A DNA stretch of 64,000 nucleotides from positions 1 to 64,000 of the forward strand of contig NZ_CP053187.1 of assembly GCF_013046825.1 (NCBI RefSeq). Reading direction: 5' to 3'. The notes below the pieces were generated by a model. That model saw only the letters and a list, made by a program, of their open reading frames with translations, had not been told where the DNA came from and did no database searches. Origin of the DNA: Turicibacter sanguinis. GTDB lineage: Bacteria > Bacillota_I > Bacilli_A > MOL361 > Turicibacteraceae. Position 1 is the first letter of the stretch, and each line of letters opens with the position of its first letter. Of the stretch, positions 25,186-35,722 are shown one piece after another. The translations under genes were made by a program, and so were the position numbers.

Positions 25186-27048
25186 TTACTGTGCGAAATA
25201 ATCATCTTTTAAGATTTCTTGTCCAATTTCAAACATTTCAAGAACTTTATTATTCATCGAATTAATATAAGCCTCTGTTCCAATTTCATCGTAAGACTCC
25301 GTATAGCCAGACCAAATATTATTTCTTGCATGTTCTGTGATCCATCCATAGTTTGAGAAGACAACTAATGACTCATCATCAGAGAATGCATCAACACCAA
25401 AGGCATGATAGTAATCATAATTTAAATTAAATAAATTAGCCACGGTTGGTGCAACATCAAATGAACTCATAAGCTTGCTGACTGTCTGAGGTTCCATGCC
25501 TGGCGTCCACATAATAAGTGGGACTTTATGAAGTTCCTGCCAATTCCACGCATTCGTATCATCATATGCCCAAATTTTATCATGATGGATTGGGTAAGGA
25601 TAATGATCACCAAAGATGATAATCACAGTATCCTCTAATTCTCCTGCCTCTTCTAATCGATTAATTAAATACGCCATCGATTCATCAAATGCATTTTGTG
25701 CCGCATAATAATAAACAATTTCTTCATCTGCGCCTTCTTTGACAAACGGACGCACATAGTCATAATTAGCTGCAAGCTCTGTTCGTTGAGTCGTATAAGG
25801 CGTATGACCATTCGTTGTTAATATGTAACTAAAGAATTTCTCTTGTTGCAAGAAAATATCAGCAGAAGCTTTCATTAAATCTGTATCACTTGGCCAATTG
25901 ACCATGTACTCCCACTCGTCTAAAAACGCTAGCCCAAGTGCTTTTTGATCATAAAATGTTTCATACCCAAGAGCGCGATGATAATTAAAGCGATTATAGA
26001 AATCTCCTGTATTGGAGTGGAATGATTGTGCTGTATATCCCGCCTCTTTAAACCGATTCGCTAGCGTATTTGGGAAGGTATTATTCGCAAAATCATACGA
26101 GGTTGTTCCATAAGACATCGATGGAACTAATGACGTGTTCACCACGAACTCGGAATCACTTGTTGAGGCTTTATACGTTGGAGAATAGTAATTATCAAAA
26201 TACAGTCCCTCTTGAATCATTTTATATAACGTCGGCGTCATATTTTCATCAATCGCTAAATTCGACAAACTTTCAGCCAAAACAAATACTACATTTTTAC
26301 CTTCAAATAATCCTGTCATCTCATTTTCAACATGTTCATGGTTCATTTCTTCAAAATAGGCATCGATTTGTTCATAATCTGCCGCAATCTTAAACTTTTT
26401 CGAAATAAATCGTTGCGTGGTAATGCTCACATCTTGCTTCGTATAAGCAAATAGACCAAATCGTTCCATTGCACGTTCTTTATCAAATAAAGATTCATAC
26501 AAATAGTTATCGTCTTTAAATTTATCTGATACTGAATCGGTTGTCTCAAATGTTATTTTGGTCACCCAGTTTAATCCAAATGCTATGACAAAGCAAACCA
26601 CAACCGCCATATAATCAAACTTTTGACGCTTCATTTGACGTTTTAATAAAACTAAAATCAAAATAAACAACACAACCGGAATAAAGAACAAAGTATATTT
26701 CCATTCTAAAACACGGAAAATCTCTCCCTTAACCGTTCCAAGTTCTCCTAAATTAGTGGCTTGGGAAACTGAAAAAAAGGCTTTATAAAAATAATGATAA
26801 ATGACTTGTCCAAGTCCAAGAATGGCAAATAAGATTGCTGTCAATCCATAATAAATTTGGCGTCCCATTCCTTTAAATAACAATCCGATAGCGGCAAAGC
26901 CACATGCATACGCTGTTGAAAATAAAATAGAACGTTTAACTAAAACATTCAATCCCGCTAAATAATGCAATAAAAGATCTACACTGACTAATGTCACAAT
27001 ATAAGCGAATACTATCACATAAGATTTAATCCATCCAAATTTCTTCAT
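25186..27048 (-). CDS. LTA synthase family (sulfatase-fold) membrane protein
   Basis: A 620-aa protein with about five N-terminal helices and a large extracellular sulfatase-fold domain (about 250-600). The metal/nucleophile motifs are VFVLAESLSN and KASTSDSEF with the expected catalytic Thr near 296, and IIIFGDHYPYP carries the Asp-His pair. Relatives polymerise glycerol-phosphate from phosphatidylglycerol (LtaS) or transfer phosphoglycerol. The ATG at 27048 follows GAGGTGG. It is divergent from a YfhO gene and next to the GT2-GtrA gene, which argues for LTA-type polymer synthesis and decoration. Confidence 0.85.
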   Translation of the reverse strand: MKKFGWIKSYVIVFAYIVTLVSVDLLLHYLAGLNVLVKRSILFSTAYACGFAAIGLLFKGMGRQIYYGLTAILFAILGLGQVIYHYFYKAFFSVSQATNLGELGTVKGEIFRVLEWKYTLFFIPVVLFILILVLLKRQMKRQKFDYMAVVVCFVIAFGLNWVTKITFETTDSVSDKFKDDNYLYESLFDKERAMERFGLFAYTKQDVSITTQRFISKKFKIAADYEQIDAYFEEMNHEHVENEMTGLFEGKNVVFVLAESLSNLAIDENMTPTLYKMIQEGLYFDNYYSPTYKASTSDSEFVVNTSLVPSMSYGTTSYDFANNTFPNTLANRFKEAGYTAQSFHSNTGDFYNRFNYHRALGYETFYDQKALGLAFLDEWEYMVNWPSDTDLMKASADIFLQQEKFFSYILTTNGHTPYTTQRTELAANYDYVRPFVKEGADEEIVYYYAAQNAFDESMAYLINRLEEAGELEDTVIIIFGDHYPYPIHHDKIWAYDDTNAWNWQELHKVPLIMWTPGMEPQTVSKLMSSFDVAPTVANLFNLNYDYYHAFGVDAFSDDESLVVFSNYGWITEHARNNIWSGYTESYDEIGTEAYINSMNNKVLEMFEIGQEILKDDYFAQ

Positions 27049-27181
27049 AAATTCCACCTCTTCGCTATTTCACCTCATATTATACCAAAATACAAAAAGC
27101 AGTCGCAAGTCGTTTTAAATTTTGACATCTTTTCATAACTTGACACAATTCGAAGAAAGGTACCAATGAAAAGCGATTTTA

Positions 27182-27190
27182 TGATATAAT
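27182..27190 (+). promoter_or_regulatory. Extended -10 promoter of the plus-strand YfhO gene
   Basis: TGATATAAT, 43 nt before the start codon; no clear -35. Confidence 0.5.
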
Positions 27191-27232
27191 AGCACAGAAA
27201 AATGATACTTATTTTGAATAAAGGGGGCTCCT

Positions 27233-29500
27233 ATGCTTAAACGATATTTAAAAGAAGAAAAGTTTACGTTACTAAGCTTTTTGATTCTAACGCTTCTTAT
27301 TTTTTCACCATATATATTACACCTTAAATCCTTCACCTTAGGATTTGACTATCAAAACCAACACCTTTATTTTTATGAGGAATTTCATCGTCTACTAAGC
27401 AGTGGAGAAGCTCCATTTTGGTCATGGAACTTATTTTTAGGAACTAATTTTATCGGTTCTAAAACCTACTACCTCCTAGGCGATCCATTTGCGTACCTAA
27501 CACTTTTATTCCCCGCTTCAAAAATGATGGGAGCAGTCTTTTACATCACTCTTTTAAAACTATTTGTCGCACTCATTGGGGTAAGTGCTTTTTTGAAAGA
27601 AATGGGAATCAAATCACAAATGAGATTTATTCCATCCATCATGTACACTTTTTGTGGTTGGGGCTCTTTATTCGTTGAACATCCGATGTACCTAACATGG
27701 TTCGCTCTACTTCCCCTTATCTTTTTAGCCATTGAAAAGTATTTAAATAAAGGGCGTGTCAGTCTCGTTGTTTTCGCCTCTTTTATTTTACTCATTTCAA
27801 ATTACTATTTATTCTGGTCATTATGTGTCTTCTTAGTCTTTTATTGGCCACTCAGATATTTCATGACCCATGAATTTAATATTAGAGCATTTATTCTATC
27901 CTCTTTAAAACTTGTCGCAGCCTTTATCTTAGGAGCTTGTATGACGCTCATTCTCATTTTACCAGCCGTCATTCATACAGCCCTTAATACACGATTAAAT
28001 GAAGCAAGCGAAGGATTGTCTTTTTTATGGAGACCGATTAAAATCTACCTTGATATTATCATGCGTTCATTCTGTCCAAACTTTGATTCAACATGGGACA
28101 AAGCCCTTCTCTTTAACACTGATGATTACCGAACAAACCAATTAACGCTTTATTCTGGTGTTGTGACCTATCTCTTTGTCTTTTCGTACTTCTTAGATAA
28201 AACAAAGTATAAATTAAAAGAAAATTGGCTTTGGTTAAGTTTATATGGTATCTTAGGACTTCTATTAATGACACCTTATGGCGGGTCTTTGATGCATGGA
28301 CTAAGTGAACCAACCTTCCGTTTTACAATCTTAATCATAATGGTCAATGTCATCATCGTTGCAAAATATTTAAATCATCGAGAATTTAAAAGACTTCCGT
28401 TAGTTTTGAGTAGTGTGATTATCATCGCACTTTTAATTGGATTAATCGTCATTGGGTCAAATAGTTATGAATATCTCCAAGAGCTTCAATTAAAAGAACT
28501 CTTCGTCATGAAAGTCACTATCGTACTTGTCATCGCCTACTTACTCATCCTTCTCTTCATCAAAAAATTCTCAATTAAAATAGCATCCATTGCGATACTT
28601 CTCATCCTAGAACTTGGGATTAGTGCCTCTATGACGCTTAATCGTTATCCTGATGGTAGCGAAGACTTCAGGCTAGGTGAAAAATATGACCAAGAAGCCT
28701 TTGATTATCTAGAAGAACTTGATTCAAGTTTGTATCGTACTTATACGCCTATCCGTGCAACGGATTACAGTATTTACCGAAACTTAAACTTACACTATGG
28801 ATACAAAAGCGTTTCAACGTACGATAGCATGTACCAATTTACACTTAGCGATTTCTTTTCCCTAATTGGGGCCAATCCGACGTATTGGGGCTTCCATATT
28901 CTTGAATCAGAGACAGCTAAAATGCTTGGCGTTAAATATTATGTCATCTCACACGATGAACAAGATTTAATTGACAACTTGGATGAGCTAACACTACTAA
29001 AAACATTCGAACATGAATCCGTTTATTTGTATAACGACTACTTACCAATTGGGTTCACGTATTCAAACTATTTAAAACAATCGGATGCTTTAGCTATGTC
29101 ACCATCTGAGATTGATTTTGTTAACACCTTAGTCCTTGAAGACGATGACTTTGAATCACTTTCACTTAAAAAGCAAAGTGATAAGCGTGACCTATTTGAA
29201 CAAACCACATACTCGCAAAATAGGATTGATGGAACGATTACCATCACGTCTCCTGCTTACCTTTACTTCTCGATTCCATACGATAAAGGGTGGAACTTAT
29301 CCGTAAACGGTGTAAAAACAAACTTTGATAAAGTACAAGGTGGATTTATTGGACTTCCTCTTGAAACAGGTCATTATAACATCACCTTAACCTATACACC
29401 ACCAGGTTTTAAACTAGGAGCTATCCTAACAACCATCAGTACGCTAGGATTTATCACAATCCTAATCATAGAATTCAAAAAAAATGAACTCGGAAATTAA
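27233..29500 (+). CDS. YfhO family membrane protein
   Basis: A 755-aa polytopic protein with about 12 helices and an extracellular C-terminal beta domain before a last helix. The loop GFDYQNQHLYFYEEFHRLLSSGEAPFWSWNLFLGTNF and the C-terminal SIPYDKGWNLSVNG...GHYNITLTYTPPGF pattern are typical of YfhO. YfhO transfers sugars from lipid carriers to LTA in other Bacillota. It is the only plus-strand gene in the cluster. AAAGGGGG precedes the ATG. Convergent with a second YfhO across one bidirectional terminator. Confidence 0.87.
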   Translation: MLKRYLKEEKFTLLSFLILTLLIFSPYILHLKSFTLGFDYQNQHLYFYEEFHRLLSSGEAPFWSWNLFLGTNFIGSKTYYLLGDPFAYLTLLFPASKMMGAVFYITLLKLFVALIGVSAFLKEMGIKSQMRFIPSIMYTFCGWGSLFVEHPMYLTWFALLPLIFLAIEKYLNKGRVSLVVFASFILLISNYYLFWSLCVFLVFYWPLRYFMTHEFNIRAFILSSLKLVAAFILGACMTLILILPAVIHTALNTRLNEASEGLSFLWRPIKIYLDIIMRSFCPNFDSTWDKALLFNTDDYRTNQLTLYSGVVTYLFVFSYFLDKTKYKLKENWLWLSLYGILGLLLMTPYGGSLMHGLSEPTFRFTILIIMVNVIIVAKYLNHREFKRLPLVLSSVIIIALLIGLIVIGSNSYEYLQELQLKELFVMKVTIVLVIAYLLILLFIKKFSIKIASIAILLILELGISASMTLNRYPDGSEDFRLGEKYDQEAFDYLEELDSSLYRTYTPIRATDYSIYRNLNLHYGYKSVSTYDSMYQFTLSDFFSLIGANPTYWGFHILESETAKMLGVKYYVISHDEQDLIDNLDELTLLKTFEHESVYLYNDYLPIGFTYSNYLKQSDALAMSPSEIDFVNTLVLEDDDFESLSLKKQSDKRDLFEQTTYSQNRIDGTITITSPAYLYFSIPYDKGWNLSVNGVKTNFDKVQGGFIGLPLETGHYNITLTYTPPGFKLGAILTTISTLGFITILIIEFKKNELGN

Positions 29501-29520
29501 TTCCCGAGTTCATTTTTTTT
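29477..29520. terminator. Bidirectional terminator between the two YfhO genes
   Basis: 17-bp stem (29477-29493 with 29504-29520), A-run on one side and T-run on the other; serves both convergent genes. Confidence 0.88.
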
Positions 29521-32086
29521 ATTGACGTTTTCGACGATCAGCGATTAAGAAGAAAATAAAAAGTCCGCTACAACATGCTGTTAAAATGATTCCAATATTT
29601 AATCCAATCGGCCAATATGAAAATTCAATCTCATATTCACCTGCGTCAAGTTGTAGTCCTAAGAACCCTTGATTCACCTTAATCGGTTGAACCGTTTCTC
29701 CATTCACTTTAACACTCCATCCCTTATCATAAGGAATTGAAGTAAATAACCACTGGTTATCTTCATTAATCGTAATACTTGTTTTTAAATCATCATTATT
29801 AAATTCTAACACATCTAAACCTTGTGTTTGACGTGTTGTATATAACTCATCATAACGACTTAAGTTTTCATCTAAGTAAATGTTCACTAGTGCTAGTGGA
29901 TCACCGTAATCACCCACAACGACCTCTAAATAATCAAATTTCGGTTCAATATAAAATCCTGCATAATCAAACTGATATCCGATTTGCTCAAAAACTAATT
30001 CTCCATCTAAATACGCTCGAACCTCAAGATCCGGTGAGCCAAAGTTTTCAACATAAACCATTGTCTTTTCTTTTGGTTCTTCATATTCAAAGCTAAAGAA
30101 TCCTGGTTTTCCCCATTCTAAAATTGACGTTAATTCTTCTAATGGATTGATATCACGGAATGAATGACTAGCATATTCATCTGGTACAACTAAATAATAA
30201 GGATATAACAAGTTTTGTTCAAGCGCAGACTTAGAATTAAAGTCAGATTCACTGATGACCTGATTAAAGGTAAAGCCTAAATCGGTATAGAATTGATTTT
30301 CATAAACAATCGCGCCATTTAAATGCGTTAAATATTGAAACCCATAAGGAAGATTTGCTTCTCCACCACTAAAATCAATATAGTATTTATAAGCTAATAA
30401 ATTTAACACGTTCTCCTTCCCGATTTGTTGAGAAGTTGTCCAAGAAGCAACCTTAAGTGGAGACAAGAACTGATCTTGACTATACTGATAAACCGAGGTG
30501 TAGAATCTAAATCCTTTAAAGTTACTCGACATTGGTAAATTATCATCCGCTGGTTTTCCTTTTTGAGTCGTTCTAAATTCAACACGATAGAAACTATCAT
30601 CCATTTCCTGAAGAGCTTTAAAGAAATCAGAACGCTCAACCGCCTCATAATCTAAATTCTCTTTTGTCAATGGTGCATCTGTGCTTAATAGGTTTCTAAA
30701 TGAAATAAGTCCTTCGAGTGCAATAAACACTGATAAAATGACTATTTTATACTTAATTTTAGGTAAAACTAAAGTTAACGTAAAAATAATAACCAAGATA
30801 GATGCTAATAAACAATGATTTTTTAACATGACTAATTCGTGTGCATTAACATTCCATTGACGCCATAATGTAAACCCATACAATCCCCATACGATGACAA
30901 TAACAGTTCCTGCCATAACCATTAAGGCTGTCTTAAGATATTTCGTATAGAAGGCTTCTTCACGGTCTTTAAAATAGGCGTCTAGGAAGCGCGTGAGCAT
31001 CATGACAAATAAGAACATAAACATATACATCCAACGTGTATCAAGAGATCCTTGTAATAACACATAGAAGATTTTAAATACAAAGAAGAATGATAATATT
31101 CCAAGGAAAATAACATACCCCATTTTTTCTCGTTTATCTTTTAAGAAAAGTAATAATGGAACAACCACTGGTGTTAGGATGGTCGTATACAAAGAGGCTC
31201 CTCCTCCCCATCCAATTCCAGGATCCGTTGTGCAACTAATTAAGAAGTTAGGATCAAAACGATGTCCCACTGGGAAGAAAATACTCGTTACATAACGATA
31301 AAATTGCTTTAACGTGACCACCGATGTTAAACTAGTCCCACTTTCACTTAAACGCGGCGTTTGAATAATAATTAGTGCACTTGGAATTAAGATAAGCCCT
31401 CCAATTCCAATTCCGAGTAGATAAAAACCGATGATTTTTAATTGTGTCAAGAAAATTTCTTTTCCTCGATTCATTAAGAAGTTTCTAAATAAAGAATACA
31501 TCATCGCAAACGGAATGAACTGATAAGAGAAATAAAAATTCATCATCGTTATGAGTGCCACCAGTAATACCATTAGGCCAAATTTCTTTTCCTCTAAGTA
31601 GCGTTCAATCGCGTATAAAATGAGTGGATACAGTAAAAACGCATCTAAGAAGAAGAAGAAATGATAATACGTGAGTACCCATCCTGAGAACATGATGACA
31701 AGAGCACCAATGAAGGCCACTCCTAACTTTTTATTCAATTTACTTAACCATAAGAAGCTAAAAATACCAATTAAACTAATTTTAATGATATACCAGTATA
31801 AAAATAAGGTCGGAATGACATCTCGCGGAAATAGCGTCGTTAACCAAAAGAATGGGGACGTTAAAAAGTAATAAACATGTGAGAAAACACTAGAACCAAG
31901 TCCGTGTGTCCAATCCCAAAAGTTTAACTCGCCACTATGAACTAAATCCCATCCATGATAATAAAAAGGTAATACTTGCGTCAGGTTATCACCATAAAAA
32001 ATCATCAACTCACCTGTTAAAACATATTTAAGATGAGCCAGTAAGACAATCCCGACTAAAATCAACATATAATGATACTTTTTCAT
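29519..32086 (-). CDS. YfhO family membrane protein, second copy
   Basis: An 855-aa protein with the same layout as its convergent neighbour: FYGDNLTQVLPFYYHGWDLVHSGELNFWDWTHGLGSS near the start, about 12 helices, then SIPYDKGWSVKVNG and EIEFSYWPIGLNIG at the end. About 100 aa are inserted in the extracellular part before the final domain, relative to the other copy. The different length suggests a different acceptor or sugar. The ATG at 32086 has GGAG seven bases upstream. Confidence 0.87.
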   Translation of the reverse strand: MKKYHYMLILVGIVLLAHLKYVLTGELMIFYGDNLTQVLPFYYHGWDLVHSGELNFWDWTHGLGSSVFSHVYYFLTSPFFWLTTLFPRDVIPTLFLYWYIIKISLIGIFSFLWLSKLNKKLGVAFIGALVIMFSGWVLTYYHFFFFLDAFLLYPLILYAIERYLEEKKFGLMVLLVALITMMNFYFSYQFIPFAMMYSLFRNFLMNRGKEIFLTQLKIIGFYLLGIGIGGLILIPSALIIIQTPRLSESGTSLTSVVTLKQFYRYVTSIFFPVGHRFDPNFLISCTTDPGIGWGGGASLYTTILTPVVVPLLLFLKDKREKMGYVIFLGILSFFFVFKIFYVLLQGSLDTRWMYMFMFLFVMMLTRFLDAYFKDREEAFYTKYLKTALMVMAGTVIVIVWGLYGFTLWRQWNVNAHELVMLKNHCLLASILVIIFTLTLVLPKIKYKIVILSVFIALEGLISFRNLLSTDAPLTKENLDYEAVERSDFFKALQEMDDSFYRVEFRTTQKGKPADDNLPMSSNFKGFRFYTSVYQYSQDQFLSPLKVASWTTSQQIGKENVLNLLAYKYYIDFSGGEANLPYGFQYLTHLNGAIVYENQFYTDLGFTFNQVISESDFNSKSALEQNLLYPYYLVVPDEYASHSFRDINPLEELTSILEWGKPGFFSFEYEEPKEKTMVYVENFGSPDLEVRAYLDGELVFEQIGYQFDYAGFYIEPKFDYLEVVVGDYGDPLALVNIYLDENLSRYDELYTTRQTQGLDVLEFNNDDLKTSITINEDNQWLFTSIPYDKGWSVKVNGETVQPIKVNQGFLGLQLDAGEYEIEFSYWPIGLNIGIILTACCSGLFIFFLIADRRKRQ

Positions 32087-32114
32087 CTCCAAACTCCATT
32101 CAATCTAAAATTCA

Positions 32115-34175
32115 CTATTGATTCAAATAGCTAATATGATATACCACATAAGAATTATTGATATAAATTCGATTGGCAAACGATCCAAGTGTTTCATATA
32201 ACAGTGGATCTCCATCGGCTGGTACGATGACAAATTCAATGGTATATGCACGCATTCGACGTTCTAAATCATTGTAAACTGATGGTTCTTCTTCTGCCCA
32301 ACTCTTTGAATTGGTTAATAATGAATAAATAAACATGCGATACTCGTATGGATTAGTGTCGTAATTCATATAAAAATCACGCAATGTTGCTACATTAAAC
32401 ACTAAAATTTGTGGTTCATATAAGAAACGCGTTCTTAAATCACAACTCATAACCGTTGTTCGATAATCCGGTTCTTTAAAGTATTCTAACTTATACTCGA
32501 CTAACGCTTTTTCAGCCTCTATTAAATCATAGGGTAACTTATAATAAGGATCGTAAGTTGTATCATTTATTAAGAATTTTAAGCTAAAGTCTTGGGCATG
32601 AATCACTGAATTATTGATAAATAAAATTCCAAATACCGCTGTTAATCCCAACGTTAAAATAGTCTTGGCTTTAATAGATTTCATCAATGAAACATAAAAC
32701 TTTACCCCGACTGCAAATGTTATCAATGAGAATAATAAAATTGTTGTTCGCCCATAAACAATTCCCGTTAAATACTTGCTAATAAACGGAGCCACAAATG
32801 GGTTATAGAAGAAGATTAAAGTTCCGACTAAAATGACTTTATATAAGCGATATTCTTCCACCTCACAACGATAGCATAAGACTCCGATAAGTAACGCCCA
32901 CCCCACAAGGGTATAAATCACTTTTAAAGGTAATAAAATCGCTTGGTAAGAAATAAAACTTTTTTCTGTAAAATAGGTGATTCCATTAATATAATCCGGA
33001 ATAAAAGATGCCATTGAAACTGGTGAGGCAATGCCCTTAAGTGTCATCACTATAGAGATTAAAAGAATACTAGCTAGTAACAAAATTAAGGCAAATCGCA
33101 TGATTTTTTTCATTATATTTGAAAATTTTTGAACAAGCCAATAGATTAGAGGATAAAGAACGACCAAAATAATGGTCGCAATCAAAGCAAAAAGCATAGA
33201 CATGGTAGATATAATTCCGATCACATAAAAAGCTAATGGAATACTTAATGTTACAGGCAATTTCAAATTAGGCTGCTTTGCGATAAACACTTCAAATCCT
33301 AGCAATAAAAGAACTAACATTCCCCCCACAAATAACCCAGTTGATTGAACCGAATAATGACTAAACATTAAGATGATAAGAGAGAGGATTGACCAAGGCG
33401 TTTCTTTTTCTCGACTCGCCACATAAATCCAAATCAAGTAAATCATTATAAAGGGTCTAAACTGATTGCCATAATAAGAATAAATCATCCCCGATAACGT
33501 ATCATTCACTAAACAGAATAATCCGCCTACTAGCACCCACTTCATAAACCAATGAGTGTCTTTGAAATAATAATGAACCGCATTAAACAGACAAAGTGGC
33601 ATTATTATTAAAAAAATAATTGAGGGTAGCCATAAGGTCACCAACATATAATCAACATTTAAAAGCTGTGAAAGGGCTGATAAGAATAAATAATAGCCTT
33701 GGAAATTGTAAATCCAGTTTAAAACGCCTGTCTCACCACTCCATGGGTTAATCATATTAACCTGCATGGCATTCACATTTGATCCGACAAATGGAATATA
33801 AAAATTAAAGTCTTCACCTGAATAATTTAAACTATCGACGTTCGCATAGAAGTAAATTAAAACACCCGCCATAATCACGATAAGAATATAGTCTAGTTGC
33901 CAAGTTAAGCGATACCAAAGCTTTATTTTAAAAAGCGCATAACCACTTAAAACAATCCCAAGTATAACCGTTAAAATTACCAACACCTGACTTGATAAAT
34001 GCCAAATCATCACCGGTAATGTGATGATTTGGTGTAAGCCTAGAATGATAAAAAAGCCAAGTGGAATCGCATAAGGGAGTTTCTCACTCAAATTTAATTT
34101 CATTGAAACAATTTTCCCAATCGCGTAAGATAAGACTAAAATAAAGACCGTCATTGCGATAATCGAATTAATCAT
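32115..34175 (-). CDS. Large polytopic membrane protein, unknown
   Basis: A 686-aa protein with about 14 helices and a C-terminal soluble tail rich in Tyr and Asp (YDPYYKLPYDLIEAEKALVEYKLEYFKEPDYR). The first large loop (about 115-165) contains NVDSLNYSGEDFNFYIPFVGSN, again an acidic loop like GT-C enzymes. No family was recognised. The ATG at 34175 follows AGGTGGGGG. It starts 17 nt after the stop of the preceding gene and belongs to the same operon. Confidence 0.6.
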   Translation of the reverse strand: MINSIIAMTVFILVLSYAIGKIVSMKLNLSEKLPYAIPLGFFIILGLHQIITLPVMIWHLSSQVLVILTVILGIVLSGYALFKIKLWYRLTWQLDYILIVIMAGVLIYFYANVDSLNYSGEDFNFYIPFVGSNVNAMQVNMINPWSGETGVLNWIYNFQGYYLFLSALSQLLNVDYMLVTLWLPSIIFLIIMPLCLFNAVHYYFKDTHWFMKWVLVGGLFCLVNDTLSGMIYSYYGNQFRPFIMIYLIWIYVASREKETPWSILSLIILMFSHYSVQSTGLFVGGMLVLLLLGFEVFIAKQPNLKLPVTLSIPLAFYVIGIISTMSMLFALIATIILVVLYPLIYWLVQKFSNIMKKIMRFALILLLASILLISIVMTLKGIASPVSMASFIPDYINGITYFTEKSFISYQAILLPLKVIYTLVGWALLIGVLCYRCEVEEYRLYKVILVGTLIFFYNPFVAPFISKYLTGIVYGRTTILLFSLITFAVGVKFYVSLMKSIKAKTILTLGLTAVFGILFINNSVIHAQDFSLKFLINDTTYDPYYKLPYDLIEAEKALVEYKLEYFKEPDYRTTVMSCDLRTRFLYEPQILVFNVATLRDFYMNYDTNPYEYRMFIYSLLTNSKSWAEEEPSVYNDLERRMRAYTIEFVIVPADGDPLLYETLGSFANRIYINNSYVVYHISYLNQ

Positions 34176-34191
34176 CTGTCCCCCACCTCGT

Positions 34192-35709
34192 CTATTGCCA
34201 GCTATAATGAATCTCAACTGATTCATCTAACCCATAGAATTTCTTAAACACACCTTGATGATACGGCGTTACTGCTTCTCCAGAATGGATCGAATGCGTT
34301 GGATACGCAGGTAACCAAAGCTCTCCGCTTGGATTTTGTTTGTATGCTTCGATTCTTTGTTCTTGTTCTTGACGAACCTCAAAAACTTGAGAATAGAGAC
34401 GTCCATACCAGACAAATATAAGCATCGTTAAAATAGAAAAGACAAGAGTGGCTGATTTATTTACCATTGGATTAAATCTTATTTCATTCACAAGATACCC
34501 AATCACAATAATTAAGAAATACACCGTGAAAATTGCACAACGGGGTCCAATAATTGGTGAAAGCAACATAGCTCCCATGACTGCCATCCCAAGTAAATAG
34601 TAAAAACACATTATAAAAATAGATTGGCATTTCCATAGTAAGTAAATTATTATACCAAAAATAAGCATCGCCATGAATGTCCAATACCCCATTAAAATCC
34701 AAGAATTCATATCTGCAAAATAATAAGCAATACTTGTAAACTTCCAAAAACTGATGCCATATGATTCATTTAATGAAACAATGATTGATGAACCTAAAAC
34801 GTAGACACTGCTCAACATGACTAAACTTAAAATAATAGGTGTAACTTTAAATTTAAATTGATTTCGCTTTTGAATGATTAAGGTCATCATAACAGCAATT
34901 AAAATTAGGATAATCACCGTATTTTCTGTAAACGTATAATGAATAAATTCAGGATACTTTGTTAACACTTTTTCAATAAGATTTTTAGACATCCATTCTG
35001 TATCTTCAAGAACACGAGCTCTTGAACCTGGGCTTAATCTCATCATTAAAAATGCACCTGTTGTTGTTACGGTATTAAGAAGTAAAATTAAATCCACTTT
35101 TTTTGCTTGAATTAGGCGATATCCCATTAGTAATAAATTAGCTAAAATTAAACCACCTGCAATGTTTTCCATAATCAGCCCGACTGTCATACCAGAAACA
35201 ATACTGATTAAGATTTCATACCATTTAAAGGTCGCGTTAGAATCTTTAAAATATCGACCCATCAAATAGAGTTGTAATAAGGCCATGACCGCTGAGAAAC
35301 GGTAGTTAATTGATCCCACAACAAATGTGAAGGTTTCCATTCGAATCCCATGTGACACCGTAAACATTAAAAACAAAATAAGACTTGCAATCAATCCTTT
35401 TTGACGTACTGGATTGATGATTTTATATAGCAATAAAAAGGTTGAGGAAAATAATAATGGATTAAAGAAATAAATCCACCATTCATGATGTGAAGCAAGT
35501 AAAAAACCTAAAAATTCTCCTACCACACGCCCTGACCAGGTTTGATAAAACTCAAATGTCATCGTTAAAGGACCTTTCAATCCATTAATATAATACCCCC
35601 AGTCATCTCCGACTAAAGGTGTCATGGATGAAACCCACATAAAAAATAAAAATAATCCCATGGCTATATACACATAGAAATACCTTTTAAAATTCTCTAT
35701 TAACTTCAT
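34192..35709 (-). CDS. DUF6056-like polytopic membrane protein
   Basis: A 505-aa protein with about 11-12 helices. The N-terminal first loop reads TPLVGDDWGYYINGLKG, and the second is WSGRVVGEFLGFLL, a pattern I associate with the DUF6056 family found in surface-polysaccharide loci; the assignment was not checked. The GDDWGYY loop gives a possible GT-C type catalytic Asp. It lies 13 nt after the pssE-like gene. Confidence 0.55.
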   Translation of the reverse strand: MKLIENFKRYFYVYIAMGLFLFFMWVSSMTPLVGDDWGYYINGLKGPLTMTFEFYQTWSGRVVGEFLGFLLASHHEWWIYFFNPLLFSSTFLLLYKIINPVRQKGLIASLILFLMFTVSHGIRMETFTFVVGSINYRFSAVMALLQLYLMGRYFKDSNATFKWYEILISIVSGMTVGLIMENIAGGLILANLLLMGYRLIQAKKVDLILLLNTVTTTGAFLMMRLSPGSRARVLEDTEWMSKNLIEKVLTKYPEFIHYTFTENTVIILILIAVMMTLIIQKRNQFKFKVTPIILSLVMLSSVYVLGSSIIVSLNESYGISFWKFTSIAYYFADMNSWILMGYWTFMAMLIFGIIIYLLWKCQSIFIMCFYYLLGMAVMGAMLLSPIIGPRCAIFTVYFLIIVIGYLVNEIRFNPMVNKSATLVFSILTMLIFVWYGRLYSQVFEVRQEQEQRIEAYKQNPSGELWLPAYPTHSIHSGEAVTPYHQGVFKKFYGLDESVEIHYSWQ

Positions 35710-35722
35710 TTATTCTTCCCCT

